The notes: generated by a model not told the origin, from the letters alone. A stretch of 64,000 bases of DNA from Acanthosoma haemorrhoidale (GCA_930367205.1 OV884011.1:108491139-108555138), one strand, 5' to 3'; shown: positions 9,905-20,849, numbered from the stretch's first letter. Translations and numbers: made by a program.

Positions 9905-10207
9905 ATTGTAGATCAGGAATGAGCTGGAGTGTCCTTGCCCCATACACGCGAGGATTATTGTAAATAGTAATAGTTATGTGATTTTTTGCACAGAACTATT
10001 GTTTTTTTTTTGGGCTGGCCCTCGCGAATGGGTGTTCGTAAACTGGTTGCGGGAGTTAAGTTCAGGTGCCACTAATGCCCAGCCTTAATCCCCAAACATA
10101 TGTTATCTGTACATATGTTTACATGTAATACCTATAGATAGAGGTGACTTGGAATAAATAAAGCAGTCTTGTGACAACGTTCTACTTTTAATTCGATAAA
10201 CATTAAC
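9905..10207 (+). repeat. 3' LTR of element B
   Basis: It starts after the purine run CCAGGGGGG at 9893-9901 and ends AACATTAAC at 10207. The right 134 bases align with 1213-1373. The segment 10057-10073 aligns with the bases just left of the MITE in the 5' LTR. Its left boundary is inferred from the polypurine tract and not from an aligned second copy. Confidence 0.65.
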
Positions 10208-10215
10208 TTATATAA

Positions 10216-10327
10216 GTTAATGTTTATTGAACGAAATACACAAAAAGGTTGGTAATAAGAACAGTTAGAACGTTATTACAAGACTGCTTTATTTACTCCA
10301 ATTGACCTCTCTCTATCTGTTTGCATC
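10216..10327 (-). repeat. Inverted LTR fragment of the B family
   Basis: The reverse complement matches the B LTR from its AACATTAAC end through the AATAAAGCAGTCTTG block up to the CAGATAGATAGAGG block. It is closer to the 5' LTR than the neighbouring 3' LTR is, as it keeps the CTTATTACC segment. It lies tail to tail with the 3' LTR of B, separated by the 8-bp palindrome TTATATAA. A mariner inserted at the TA of 10328-10329 cuts it. Confidence 0.85.
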
Positions 10328-10329
10328 TA

Positions 10330-11440
10330 CGAGGGTGGTCTGAAAAGTTTCCGACCTAACAAAGATACAAGACATTTTTTCAGAATTTCTTTTTTTTTTT
10401 CAACATAGTCTCGTTGTAACTCTACAGACTTCTCCCAGCGATGCTCCTATCTCTGTAACCCATCCATATAGTACTCGGCGTTTTTCTCTGCAAAATAATC
10501 GTTCACGAAGGTGATTGCCTCTTCATTTGACGAAAATCTCTGTCCTCCGAGCGCAATTTTTAGGTGAGGGAACAAAAAGAAGTCGCTTGGGGCTAGATCT
10601 GGTGAGTAAGGTGGATGGTCAAGCAGTTCAAACCGTCATTCATGGATTTTCGCCATGGCAACCGCTGAGGTGTGAGACGGTGTGGTTTCTTGGTGAAACA
10701 GGATTTTCTTTTTCTGCAAATGTGGCCGTTTTTTCGCAAGTTCTGCCTTTAGCTTGTCAAGTAATGATGCGTAGTATGCTCCTGTAATGGTTTTTCCTTT
10801 TTGAAGATAATCGATTAAAATAACTCCATGACTATCCCAAAAACAGTCGCCATCACTTTCCCAGCCGAAAAAAGTTTTTGCTTTTTTTGGAGCCGGTTCC
10901 CTCTTTGCAGTCTACTGTTTGGACTGTATTTTTGTTTCGGGCGTATAATGGTGTATCCAAGTTTCATCCACAGTAATTAATCGGCGCCAAAACTCGGATT
11001 TATTGCGCCTAAACTGCGCCAACAGAGCGTTGGAAATGTTCATTCGAACACGTTTTTGGTCTAAAGTGAGCAAACGCGGCACCCAACGCGCGGACAGCTT
11101 TCTCATCTCTAAATGTTAATATGTGACAAACACGTTCTTTTGATATGTTCATAACCTCTGCTATCTCTCTCACTTTAATTCGGCGGTCGTCTAGCACCAT
11201 TTGGTGAACTTTGGCGATGTTTTCGTCGGTAGTTGCAGTTTTTGATCTTTGATTTGCGTAGGCGTATTGCCTTTCAAAAACAAATATTTAATGACAGCTC
11301 GATACTCGATTTTGTCCATTTGCATAAAAACACTCACATCGACTCACTCAAACGACTGTTACACAACAACTGCTCCAAAATGGCTGAAACTTTGGTGAGT
11401 AACTGTCAACAGATGAACAACGAAATTCACTAGCTTTTAT
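10330..11440 (-). mobile_element. Mariner (Tc1/mariner) element, decayed, one end missing
   Basis: The left end is CGAGGGTGGTCTGAAAAG preceded by TA, a typical mariner inverted repeat and TA target. The transposase is on the minus strand. No matching inverted repeat is visible at the right end, where the recognisable 5' leader of the element (to about 11430) fades into unrelated sequence. The rest of the B-type LTR does not reappear to the right either, so the right side has been lost by deletion. Confidence 0.88.
10350..11319 (-). pseudogene. Mariner transposase pseudogene
   Basis: An ATG at 11319 opens MDKIEYRAVIKYLFLKGNTP. A deletion or frameshift then skips part of the N-terminal helix-turn-helix, and IKVREIAEVMNISKERV follows in another frame. 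Next come WVPRLLTLDQKRVR and TVDETWIHHYTPETK, with the first catalytic Asp. TAG at 10912-10914 and two later TGA/TAG codons break the frame. The second catalytic block reads FHQETTPSHTS, with Glu (10687-10689) where mariner transposases have Asp. The third, YSPDLAPSDFF, is intact, and the C-terminus WEKSVELQRDYVEK is recognisable. It is an inactive relic of a cut-and-paste transposase of about 350 residues. Confidence 0.9.
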
Positions 11441-11514
11441 TTACGACTGCTCCTATCTTCATTTAAAATTAAATGATAGATTAAGACAGACCCTGATAAA
11501 CTTGAATTGCAAAG

Positions 11515-14069
11515 GTTGAGAGCCCAGGAGAATGGGTCAATAATATGGTCATAGTGGAAAAGCAAGACTCGTCATTGCGAATTTGTATAGACCCTCACCA
11601 ATTAAATAAATATCTCATTAGAGATTACTATGAAATCCCAACAATCGAGGATATATCTGTCAAACTAGCCAATAAAAAAATTTTCTGTCTCTTTGATTTG
11701 AAACAGGGTTTTCATCAATTGGTTTTGGATGAGGCTTCTAGTGATTTGTGTTCATTTAGTACACCTTTTGGACTTTATAAATATCTCAGAGCACTGTTTG
11801 GGTTATCAGTGTTACCTGAATGCTTTCAAAAATTGACCCAAAAGTATTTTGGCCATTCGCAAGGTGTCACAGTTTAATTTGATGATATTCTGTGTGCTGC
11901 AGAATCGGAGGAGGAATTGCAGGGAATCGTGAATGATGTTGGTCTGGCTGGAAAAAAATAATATTAGATTCAACCTAGAAAAAGTTCAATATTTCGTTAA
12001 AGAGATTAAATTCCTAGGGTTCTTGTATAGTGAACAGGGGCATAAGCCGGATCCGTGTTATTAATGAGCTAAAAGCACCACGTAACTTTAAGGAACTACA
12101 GAAAATGTTAGGAATGGTGAATTTTCTAAGCAGCCACTTACCGAACTTGTCTCAGGTTTTGTCTCCCTTCCGCCTGTAGCTAAAAAAGGGGTCAGAATGG
12201 TTATGGACCTCGCTTCACGATAAGAAGTTTCTTGAATTGAAGGAACTTGTTGGCAATGTAACAAAAAAGTAGAAATCCAAGCTGATGCTAGTAAGGATGC
12301 CCTGGGTTGTGCACTTTTTCAAGAAGGTAGACCTATCCTCTTTGCTAGTAGGTCATTGACAGAGTGTGAATGCAATTATGCTCATATTGAAAAGGAAATG
12401 CTTGCAGTTGTTTTCGCGTTCACCAAGTTCCACAAATATGTATATGGTCATTCCAGTGTTACAGTTTTTCGTATCATCATTCGCCACTGGCATCTATTTT
12501 TACAAAGGATATAAGTAAGACAGTTAACAATCTAATAAAACGAATGAGATTGAAATTGTTGCCTTATCAGTTTGAATTAAAGTATCTGTCCGGAAAATTC
12601 ATGTATATCGCAGATTTTTTATCTCGTAATTTTGTCAAATCTGACCTTGATGATGACCCATCTGTGCTGGAGAGAGTACATTGTTTGGGGGCCAATATCA
12701 ATTTTATGGATGAAAAATACTGTAAGTTTGTAGCTGAAACCCAGCAGGATCCGTCCCTTTCACAAATGACTGAATTCTATCGTAATGGTTGACCGTCAAA
12801 ATTAGAATCCACTGTAGCTCCCGAAGTGGTTCATTTTATAAATTTCGTAATGATATATGTGAAGAAAATGGTTTATTATATTTAGAGAATAGGTTGATTG
12901 TTCCGGTTGCATTGAGGCGGTTTATCCTGGATCTCTTGCATAAGACCCATTTAGGTTTAAACAAAATAAAGAACACAGTTAAGAGTTTTTTTATTGGCCT
13001 GGGATAATGTCTGATATCGTAAGTTTGGTGTCAGGTTGTATAGTGTGTCACACATTTCAAAGGAGTAAGATAAAAGAAGAGCTACTCCCTCATGATATTC
13101 CGAATATCCCTTTTTATAAGTTTGGGCTTGACACAGCTGAATTCGATAGAAAGAATTTTGTAATCCTTGTTGATTACTACTCCAGATGGGTGGAAGTAAT
13201 TCCTATAAAAGATAAATCCAGTTCAACCATCATAATGTCAATTAAGCCAATTTTTGCGAGATTTGGGATTCGTAGGATCATCATTGCAGACAACTACCCA
13301 TTTGGTTCTGCAGAATTTCAAAATTTTGCTCAACAATGGGTGACAGAAATGTAAACAGTAAGCCCTCATTATCCTCAGAGTAATGGTCTCGCACAAAAAT
13401 ATGTTGGTATTCTCAAATCTATGTTGAAAAAATGCCAGATTAGCGGCCAACATTTTAATTTGTACCTATTAAATTACAGAAGCTCACCAGTGGCAGGTTT
13501 GAATAGTTCTCCTTCTCAATTATTAATGAGTAGGAATCTAAGAACCAAATTACCAATTCGCAATGATGACCTTCTTCCAACAGCTCAAGTAAATAATAAT
13601 TTTAGTGGTGCGCAAAAAGATAAGCACAAACATGTTTATAATAAAGGTTCTAAAACTCTTGATAATTTTGTTGCACAGGAACCTGTGCTGGTTCAAAATA
13701 AATTTATTAAGTTATGGGCTCAAGGGTACATTATGAAAAAAATTTCGATCTTATATAGTTGATATTAATGGCAAAAGATACAGCAGAAATTCTAGGTTTA
13801 TTAGGAGATTTAAGAAACCACTAATGTCTGAGGCAGATTTAAATAGATATAATAAAGATTATAAACCCCCTTTAGTTGAAACAAATTATAATGATGATGA
13901 TTTAGAATGTAATGAAAATTGTGATGAAAAACTAAATGAAACTCTTGAAGATAATATGTTTGACCAGGAAGCTGGTAATAAGGATAGTGGTAATAATTTT
14001 GTTAACAACCCTGGAGGTTACCAAACTAGAGCAGGAAGAGTGGTAAGGCGACCGAAAAGATTTCAATAG
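11515..14069 (+). pseudogene. Element C pol (RT, RNase H, integrase), broken
   Basis: RT shows WVNNMVIVEK, LRICIDPHQLNKY, FDLKQGFHQL and FSTPFGLYKY. A TAA at 11875-11877 replaces the first residue of the Y-F-D-D catalytic box. RT continues with FDDILCA after it. RNase H shows IQADASKDALGCALF, IEKEMLAVVFAFTKFHKYVYG and IADFLSR with frame breaks between. Integrase has HKTHLG ... GCIVC, FGLDTAEF (Asp), IIADN (Asp) and SNGLAQKYVG, where Gln (codon 13394-13396) stands in the place of the catalytic Glu. The C-terminal frame 13824-14069 is acidic, ends in a basic RRPKRFQ tail and closes with TAG. Several frameshifts lie at 12000-12300, 12470-12540, 13000 and 13760. Confidence 0.88.
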
Positions 14070-14248
14070 TAAAGATTAGGCCTAATTAGTATCATCCTAA
14101 GATTGTAATTGTTTTATATGTAATTGTTTTTGTATTTACCTATAGGTGTAGCTTATATTATTTCCTTGATAATGTTTCCTACAGCTATGGTGCTTAGTGA
14201 TTGAAATGTTTTTTTTTTGTTTTTTTTCTAAGTATAAATTAAGAGACT

Positions 14249-14611
14249 TGAAGGGGAGGATGTTTGTGGATCTGCGGATATGTGTTTATGTAGTGATGCT
14301 ACAGGAAATACAGAATAATTTGTAAATGGATTCACTTGAGGATCTATAATTGTATATAATTGTCTGTAAGTTTAAAGGGGCTATGAAGAAAAGAAAAAAA
14401 TAAAAAAAAGGAGAATGTTTGGATATTGTGTGTTGTATATTTGAGAATATGGTGACAACACTGTCGTTACCTTTTTGTATGGTTGTATGTAGTTGTCATG
14501 GAGCCTGGTTTAGAGTCGTAGTTGCCATGATCTGTTGTGATATAATTATGATGAATAAATGTGAATACAAATGTAACAGTTTTGTTTATTCAATAATAGC
14601 CACACAAAACA
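14249..14611 (+). repeat. Polypurine tract and 3' LTR of element C
   Basis: The purine run GAAGGGGAGGA (14250-14260) is followed by an LTR that starts TGTTTGTGG at 14261 and ends CACAAAACA at 14611. The two ends form a short imperfect inverted repeat. The LTR is about 351 bp. No second copy lies in the window, so the boundaries rest on the polypurine tract, the terminal pattern and the junction with element D. Confidence 0.7.
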
Positions 14612-16285
14612 CTTTAAACAAGTCTAATCGATAAAAATACTATAAATAGGCTATTTAGCACCTCATCAACTTTCTTTATTGGGTAATTGGTATTTACCAA
14701 GAGGTCATTTACCTCCACGTTATAATCTACGCACAGTCTAAATTTGCCAACACCTTTGGGTATAACTACCAAGGGGGACCCCCAATCGCTTGTCGGTGCT
14801 TTAGATATTACGGCTGCTGCCTCGAGTGAGTCTAATTCGATTTCAACCTTTTCCCACTGTGCGTATGGGACATTTCTTTCTGGAGTAAAATTGGTTTTGC
14901 ATTTTCACGGAGTTGCAGTTTTATAATAAAATATGGTACACATCCAACATTTTGGACAAAAATTTCAGGGGAAAGGTGTTCAATATCCGTTACGTTGCTA
15001 ATTGATAATGGTTTATGGGAAATGTTAACTGGTTTGTTCTCTTTGTCTATGTCTTGTAAGTTTATTTTTAAGTGTCTAATCCACATTCGTCCCAGCAAGG
15101 GTGCATAACCATCAGGTACCACATAAAGGTCTTTAATTGTTTGAATTGAGTTTCAGGTATGAGCGTGTAGCCAGTACCGGTATCAATTTCAAAACTTTGG
15201 TAAGTATTTTCGATTTTGATCAATATCTGGTATTTTCCCGAATCTTGTGATAGCTTTGATATGGGGTGAAAATTAACAGGAACAATTTTATTCATACTCC
15301 GGTCGGCATAATAGTTTGTTTGTGTTGCTGGTTCGTCAGTTGATACTTTATACGTGGAGCTTTCTTGTTGCGTTTTTAACAGGGCTGTTATGCACACTCC
15401 CGCTACGTGCCCAGTGCTGCCACAAGACGTACAAGTTAAGTTAAAAGGTTTTAGTCGACAGTCCTTAGCCAAATGGTTTGTTTTTCCACACCGTAAGCAA
15501 TGATTATATAAGCCTAATCTTTTTAAGCCCACGAGACCTCTTGATTGTGATCTGGTACGCTGATTTCGGTTTCGAGTATTTGTGTTTTCCCTTCTCTACC
15601 TGTTGGAGGTAAATGCTAACTCACGGCTATTTGCTTTTGATGCTTCGAGTGCGATAGCTTTTTTTATGACATCCGTAAATTCATCTGTATCAGATTCTAA
15701 AATCTTTTCTCTAATATTATTATCGTTAATTCCACGAATAAACTGCGCTCGTAGGAAAATGTCTGCAGCGGACACCTTACGTTTACATGTACATTCCACG
15801 TTAAAATCACTATCAGAAAGGTCACGCCGTAGCGATGCGATATAATCAGAAATTGTCTCATTTTCTTTTTAGTAAGTGTATAAAAAATGGTGTTGAGTGA
15901 CTAAAGAATTTCGGGTAGGTGCTAAATGTTGTTCGAGGACCTTTATTAATTCTTCATAACTAAGATCTCCCGGTATTTTGGGAGCAACAAGAGCTGCCAG
16001 TGTGTTATAATTAGGTGCCCCGATAGAATTTAATAGCATTTGGGCACATTTTACTTAATCCGCAAAAATTTCCTTCATTTTTAGATAATTTTCAAACCGC
16101 TGTTTGTAAAATTTTTAATTCTCTTCCTTAAGATTGAAGTTTTCGAAAGAAGGAATGTTAGATACATTTGTGACCGATGGTCGAAAGTCTTGGCTAAAAC
16201 GACTTTGTTGAACTAATTGTGCGTAAAAAGCCTGTTGGTTTTGATTCATAGCGTTGATTAATAACTTTAATTGATCAGCGTCCAT
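14612..16285 (-). pseudogene. Element D gag-pol (Gag, protease, RT start), broken
   Basis: Gag starts at ATG 16285 with MDADQLKLLINAMNQNQQAF. A middle part at 15799-15596 reads IFLRAQFIRGINDNNIREK and ALEASK. Two CCHC zinc knuckles, CLRCGKTNHLAKDC and CTSCGSTGHVAGVC, lie around 15410-15500. Protease follows with FEIDTGTGYTLIP (DTG active site, near 15180). RT begins with DWGSPLVVIPKGVGKFRLC and VDY, then YPIKKVDEVLN, and ends in RLDLFKV at the left boundary. Frames change at about 15100, 15560, 15870 and 16050, and a stop lies inside the RT start near 14830. Confidence 0.85.
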
Positions 16286-16445
16286 TTTGATTGATATACA
16301 GAATAATAATAAAACAAATGATATAACATGTATGATAATTAAGATTTGTAACTCAAAGTAGTCCAACAAGTCTTCAAAGCAGGTATGTTTGTACTGGATA
16401 GATCCTGAACCGTCACGTTTAGTCTGTCTTATGTCACTTTAACGC

Positions 16446-16463
16446 ACCTCTACCTCGTCGCCA
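16446..16463 (-). promoter_or_regulatory. Primer-binding site of element D
   Basis: On the minus strand TGGCGACGAGGTAGAGGT lies two bases after the LTR end, beginning with the TGG expected opposite a tRNA CCA tail. I do not name the tRNA. Confidence 0.7.
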
Positions 16464-16465
16464 AT

Positions 16466-16648
16466 TGTTGTTTTTTCGATAAAGTACTTAACACAGTTAG
16501 TTACTGAGTACACTTTTATTCAACGTCACATTGCTTAACATTGATCACCTACTATATACAACAGGAGTAGGTTACATCAGTGGTTACATATCAGGGTTAC
16601 AACACTAACTACTAATTATACACTTACTTGTTGCTCACTGAATCTACA
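16466..16648 (-). repeat. 5' LTR of element D (probable extent)
   Basis: The LTR begins TGTTGTTTTTTCG in plus orientation beside the primer-binding site, which fixes one end. The other end at CTACA (16648) is a guess from the TG...CA rule and an estimated length of 183 bp. No second copy is in the window to test it. Confidence 0.5.
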
Positions 16649-19167
16649 GATTAATTAAGATGAAGTTCCTTAGGACCCTACAGTGAAAGAAATACCTTGG
16701 ACTCCTCATCAACACTGGGAATGACCAGCACAATTTTTATTTAAAAAATCTTCCCCTTCTTGGTCCAGCTAAAAAAATGCTCAACTTGGTTGCTTAATCT
16801 CTTCTGCATATTTCACCCAAGGTAGAATGTCAAGGTTCCTATATGCCAAACTGCTCCCAATAATTTGATGGAATACCTCTGCAATTGCAATATCCCTCTG
16901 AAATTTCTTTCCTCTCTTCAGTCACCATGCTACTCCTAAATATTTTTAAATTATTAGTTGCAATTAATTATTGTGTGACCTAAATAATTTTCCTTCAATT
17001 TTTAAGATCTTTTCTTTGTAACATTACTCGATAAATTAAAGGGCCTAACTAATGTTTGAGAGACAATTTATATTCTCCATTTCAATTTATTTACTTTAGT
17101 TTAATTTTATATTATGCATTTTCTGCAACATTACTTATTTTATGTGTGAATTTTCCTTTATTGTTGATGAAGTATTTTATTCTATGTAACAGAAATGTTG
17201 GCTACTAAGGTATATTTGTAGTTCCAGGATATTAAGGATACAATTATAATTTGTTTTTCATAATGCTTAATTACTCATGTAATTGTGTAATTATTCATGA
17301 AAAATATTCCCAAGCTTAATTCAAAAATAACTATTCTGTTTCTGAGAAGAAAAATCACCCAAGGATATGTAATAAAAGACTGAAAGTGCAAGGACATACC
17401 TTGATAAGACAACTTTAACAGCTTGGACTTAAATTTTATCTAACCTTATTTCACTGTCTGTTGGGGTGTTTCACTTTTCTATATTTTTTTACCAATTATT
17501 ATTAGACTAATATAATGAATTCTCATGTCATAGAATAACTTAACTTACCTTGTACTTCACAATTGAAAATAAAATTGCAAAACAAGAAATATTTAAGATT
17601 ATTTAAAAAAAAAATAATCTTTTTACCTTTGGGAACATAGGAAAATGTCCATTTCCATTTTTAAAGATTTAAAATGTGGATTTCTTATTGCTATTTTTTG
17701 CAACAGTAGTGGAAATATGAGGTAGACCTGATGTTTTTATTGTCTTCATCTAGATCTTAATCACTTTTCAAAATGAACTATAAACTGAAGGGATATCATG
17801 TCTATTTAAATATAAAGACTGCAACGTTCCCTCAATAGAACAAATTTCACAAAGCTCACTTATATAGACAAATAAAGATGGGAGTGCATTCATTTTAAGT
17901 CAGTTAGTTCATCTTCACTTTGTTGGCTTGTTAGTTTAAATAAAATTGGGTTAAGAAGGTCGTTTTCAAACATGGCTAGTTCAGAAATACAATTAATGTT
18001 ACAAAAACAATTTAGTTACCATATTGCTTATTCTTTACACAGTATATATATAATATACAGTTTTTATCTTAGCTGGCAGCCTTCAGAAGAAGACAGAAGT
18101 ACTCTAGACCAATGTTTCTCAATCCTTAACAGTAAGTAGGTCTTGACCCAATATTGAGCCACAAAATGTAGGTTTTTTTCAATATCCACTTCTTAGGATC
18201 TTTTAAGGGCGGGAACACAGCCCATTTTCAATTTAATCTCTCTTTGTACGAAAAAGTCAATCTATTGTGATGATTTGGTTGGCATGGTTGACAGGCCTAC
18301 TGATAAATTAGCCTGATAAGTCCCATCTTAGCCTGTGAATCTTTTTACTGTCAGATACAAGGAGGTGCTCGCCCATCTGTGCTGGCAAAGCTCAATCTGT
18401 CCTCTATGTACCTACTCTCTAGCTTACTCCACAAACTAGAACCAATCCCATAACTTATTCTCTGAATAGTTTACATCTCTAATGTTCTGTTCCAGTGTTC
18501 TCTAATGTTAACAAAATTGGTTATTTTTCATATTTAGGCTACCTCACATGGACTGGAGCAACATAATTTTTAACTGAATTAATTATTCTAACCTTGAAAT
18601 GTTATACTTATTTAACAAAATAAAACCACCTCTCATCAACAGATATTGAAAGTTCACTTTCACTAATTTAACTGGCCCTGCTATCTCAATCATTTTGAAC
18701 CTTAAATTTGTGGGATAACTTTTTATCGTTGACATTTTTTTCTTACCATGAAAAAGAGAGCTATTATCATCTAAGGAATATGAACTCTCTGAGAATTTTA
18801 AGGGCCGGATAAATTGCGTAATGATTTCTAAGATTTATACTTGAGATCCCCAAGATTGTCACATTTCTCAGCTCTACACCAGATTGGAATCGCTGTACCA
18901 TTCAGCCTGTCACCAATACTTCTTTGGACCCTTCTTCTATAGTACCATCATTACTAAAAAGCTCCCTTTGCAACATTCTCCAATGCAAATTATACATCAA
19001 ACACTGTAATACTAGCTCTTGCCCATCCTCCCTGTATTACTCTTCCCATATTTTTCTGCTTTCCATATTCATTCTTTCCTAATCCTTGATATAGACCAGT
19101 GCATCTATATTTCTATAAATATTCTCAAACTTTTAATCCAGATTTTGCTATCACTTTATTTCTCATT
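16649..19167. other. AT-rich intergenic DNA, no gene
   Basis: No open frame of interest. A segment near 18110-18160 resembles the terminal region of an hAT-type element (CCAATGTTTCTCAATCC followed by a degenerate GGTCTTGACCC). A pyrimidine-rich stretch at 18860-19090 could be an old element but is not recognisable. Confidence 0.5.
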
Positions 19168-20610
19168 AGTTTAATAATTCATAATCTTGTTTTACTAGTT
19201 CTTTGTTAGCCATGAAGCTATAAATAAGTCGATGATTTTTATGCGATATAGGATTTTTCTGCTGAAAGAGAGATGTTAGATTTCCATTAAATATATTAAT
19301 AGAGAACATTTATTGAAATAAATACACAATTAGTTCTGGTAGTTCTGACAACAGAATAATGCAACATGGTCCCCAGCAGGGTGAAAAAAAAATATTACCA
19401 ACCTAATGGTTAAAATATGGACTAAAAGTAAGGATACAAAAAGAGACAAATAAAAGAGTGGCATTTATAGGTTATAAAATCATTTTGGAAACTATTATAT
19501 CCCTATTTACATTGTATCTATATTTATGGTCTTATAAACACCTGTTTTATCAATTATTCACTATTGCATTGACTTGAAATATTATCTGCTTTTGTTCATT
19601 CATATGTTTTGTTTCTTCAATATTAAACTAATGTTTGTTTAATTCACATTCAGAGGAAAAGGGTGCATGGAAAAATTAAAATAGGATAATATTAAAGAAA
19701 GAATAATTTGGTGTATAAATTAGTTTGAGAATGATGGTACAACTTTTTTTGGAATATCAGCTTAGACAGATGTTAGATTTTTATTTGCGCACAAGGTTTT
19801 TATGTACTATATTTGAGGCAAGTATTTTTAAAACCAGCTCGATCCATTTTCAGAAATTTTACTGGAGAGGAAAAAAACAACCCCAAATCTAGCCATTTTA
19901 ATTGGGTTAATGTTTTTGGTACCATTGGAAATATCAGAGTTTCATGATTGTTTCAAGAAAATTTTTCACCATCAACACTATTTTAGTTTTTTTTCTCTCT
20001 AGTAAAACTTCTGAAAATGGCTCAAGCTGGTTTTGAAACTAAATGCCTCATATTTCTGCATCGGATAATTAATTGTATATTCTAGAAAGTGTAACAAACA
20101 TTAAACAAAGTATGGATACAGAAAGAGGTAGATATAAGTGCACCATTATAGCTTATAAAATGATATAAATTTACAAGCAATAGTTGTAATAATGTTGATA
20201 GGTTTGTATTTAAAGAATATGAATAATTGATAAAAACAGATGTTTATAAGAACATAAATATAGATACAATGTAAATAGGAGTATACTAGTTTCCAAAATG
20301 ATTTTATAACCTATAAATGCCACTCTTTTATTTATCTCTTTTTGTATCCTTACTTTTAGTGCATATTTTAACCATTAGGTTGGTAATATTTTTTTTTCAC
20401 CCTGCTGGGGACCATGTTGCATTATTCTGTTGTCAGAACTACCTACTATTGTGTATTTATTTCAATAAATGTTCTCTATTAATACATTTAATGGAAATCT
20501 AACATCTCTCTTTCAGCAGCAAAATCCTATATCCCACAAAAATCATCAACTTATTTATAACTTTATGGCTAACAAAGATCTAGTAAAACAAGATTATTAA
20601 TTATTAAACT
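19168..20610. repeat. 1.44-kb fold-back inverted repeat
   Basis: The outer arms 19168 to about 19560 and about 20225-20610 are reverse complements of each other with scattered mismatches. For example, the block with GGTCCCCAGCAGGGTG at 19370-19384 is matched by CACCCTGCTGGGGACC at 20398-20413. An inner pair is also complementary: about 19813-19880 and 19985-20055, including CCATTTTCAGAA and TTCTGAAAATGG. The inner and outer pairs share one centre near 19930, with diverged DNA between them and a spacer of about 100 bp. There is no open frame of note and no clear target duplication. It may be a fold-back transposon or a palindromic duplication. Confidence 0.85.
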
Positions 20611-20849
20611 CGCATGTGCCATTGCAGTACTTGTCATTGTAGTGCAAGTGCGACTATGAACTCCAATTGTTTGATATCCACGAACGATAACTGTTACTGA
20701 AATAATCGGTTTCATTAGGTAATCATCGGTAACGTGCATCTGTCATTTGAATACAGTTATGCAATAAAGAACACATTTGGGCTCTTAGTAATGCAGGAGA
20801 GTGGAATGATGATGTCTAGTAGTGGGCAGCAGATGGTCTCAGATAACAG

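Larger units (their letters stand above)
930..10207 (+). mobile_element. Ty3/gypsy LTR retrotransposon B, host of nested insertions, defective
   Basis: The element runs on the plus strand as 5' LTR, primer-binding site (1374-1391), leader, gag (from 5809), protease, reverse transcriptase, RNase H, integrase, a polypurine tract at about 9893-9901 and a 3' LTR ending at 10207. The order protease-RT-RNase H-integrase places it in Ty3/gypsy. The left boundary is uncertain because the LTR copies align only from about 930. A second element (1439-5696) lies in its leader and a MITE-like insert (948-1205) lies in its 5' LTR. All its genes carry stops, frameshifts or deletions, and the LTR copies differ by many changes and an indel, so it is an old copy. 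Confidence 0.85.
11480..14611 (+). mobile_element. Ty3/gypsy element C, 5'-truncated, mag-like
   Basis: The element carries RT, RNase H, integrase and a 3' LTR in order on the plus strand. Gag, protease, primer site and 5' LTR are absent: the recognisable part starts at EWVNNMVIVEK in RT, next to the decayed mariner. The RT style (ICIDPHQLNK, FSTPFGLYKY) and integrase resemble the mag group, which I infer from pattern only. The 3' boundary is set by AAACA at 14607-14611. Confidence 0.85.
14612..16648 (-). mobile_element. Ty3/gypsy element D, 3'-truncated
   Basis: Reading on the minus strand: LTR (16648-16466), primer-binding site, gag from 16285, two zinc knuckles, protease and the N-terminal part of RT. 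It stops inside RT at RLDLFKV, exactly where the LTR of element C ends (14611). The remaining RT, RNase H, integrase and 3' LTR are missing from the window. Confidence 0.85.

Noticed and set aside
10515..10787. 90-codon plus-strand frame in the mariner
   Set aside because: Antisense of the transposase C-terminal half, which is clearly readable on the minus strand.
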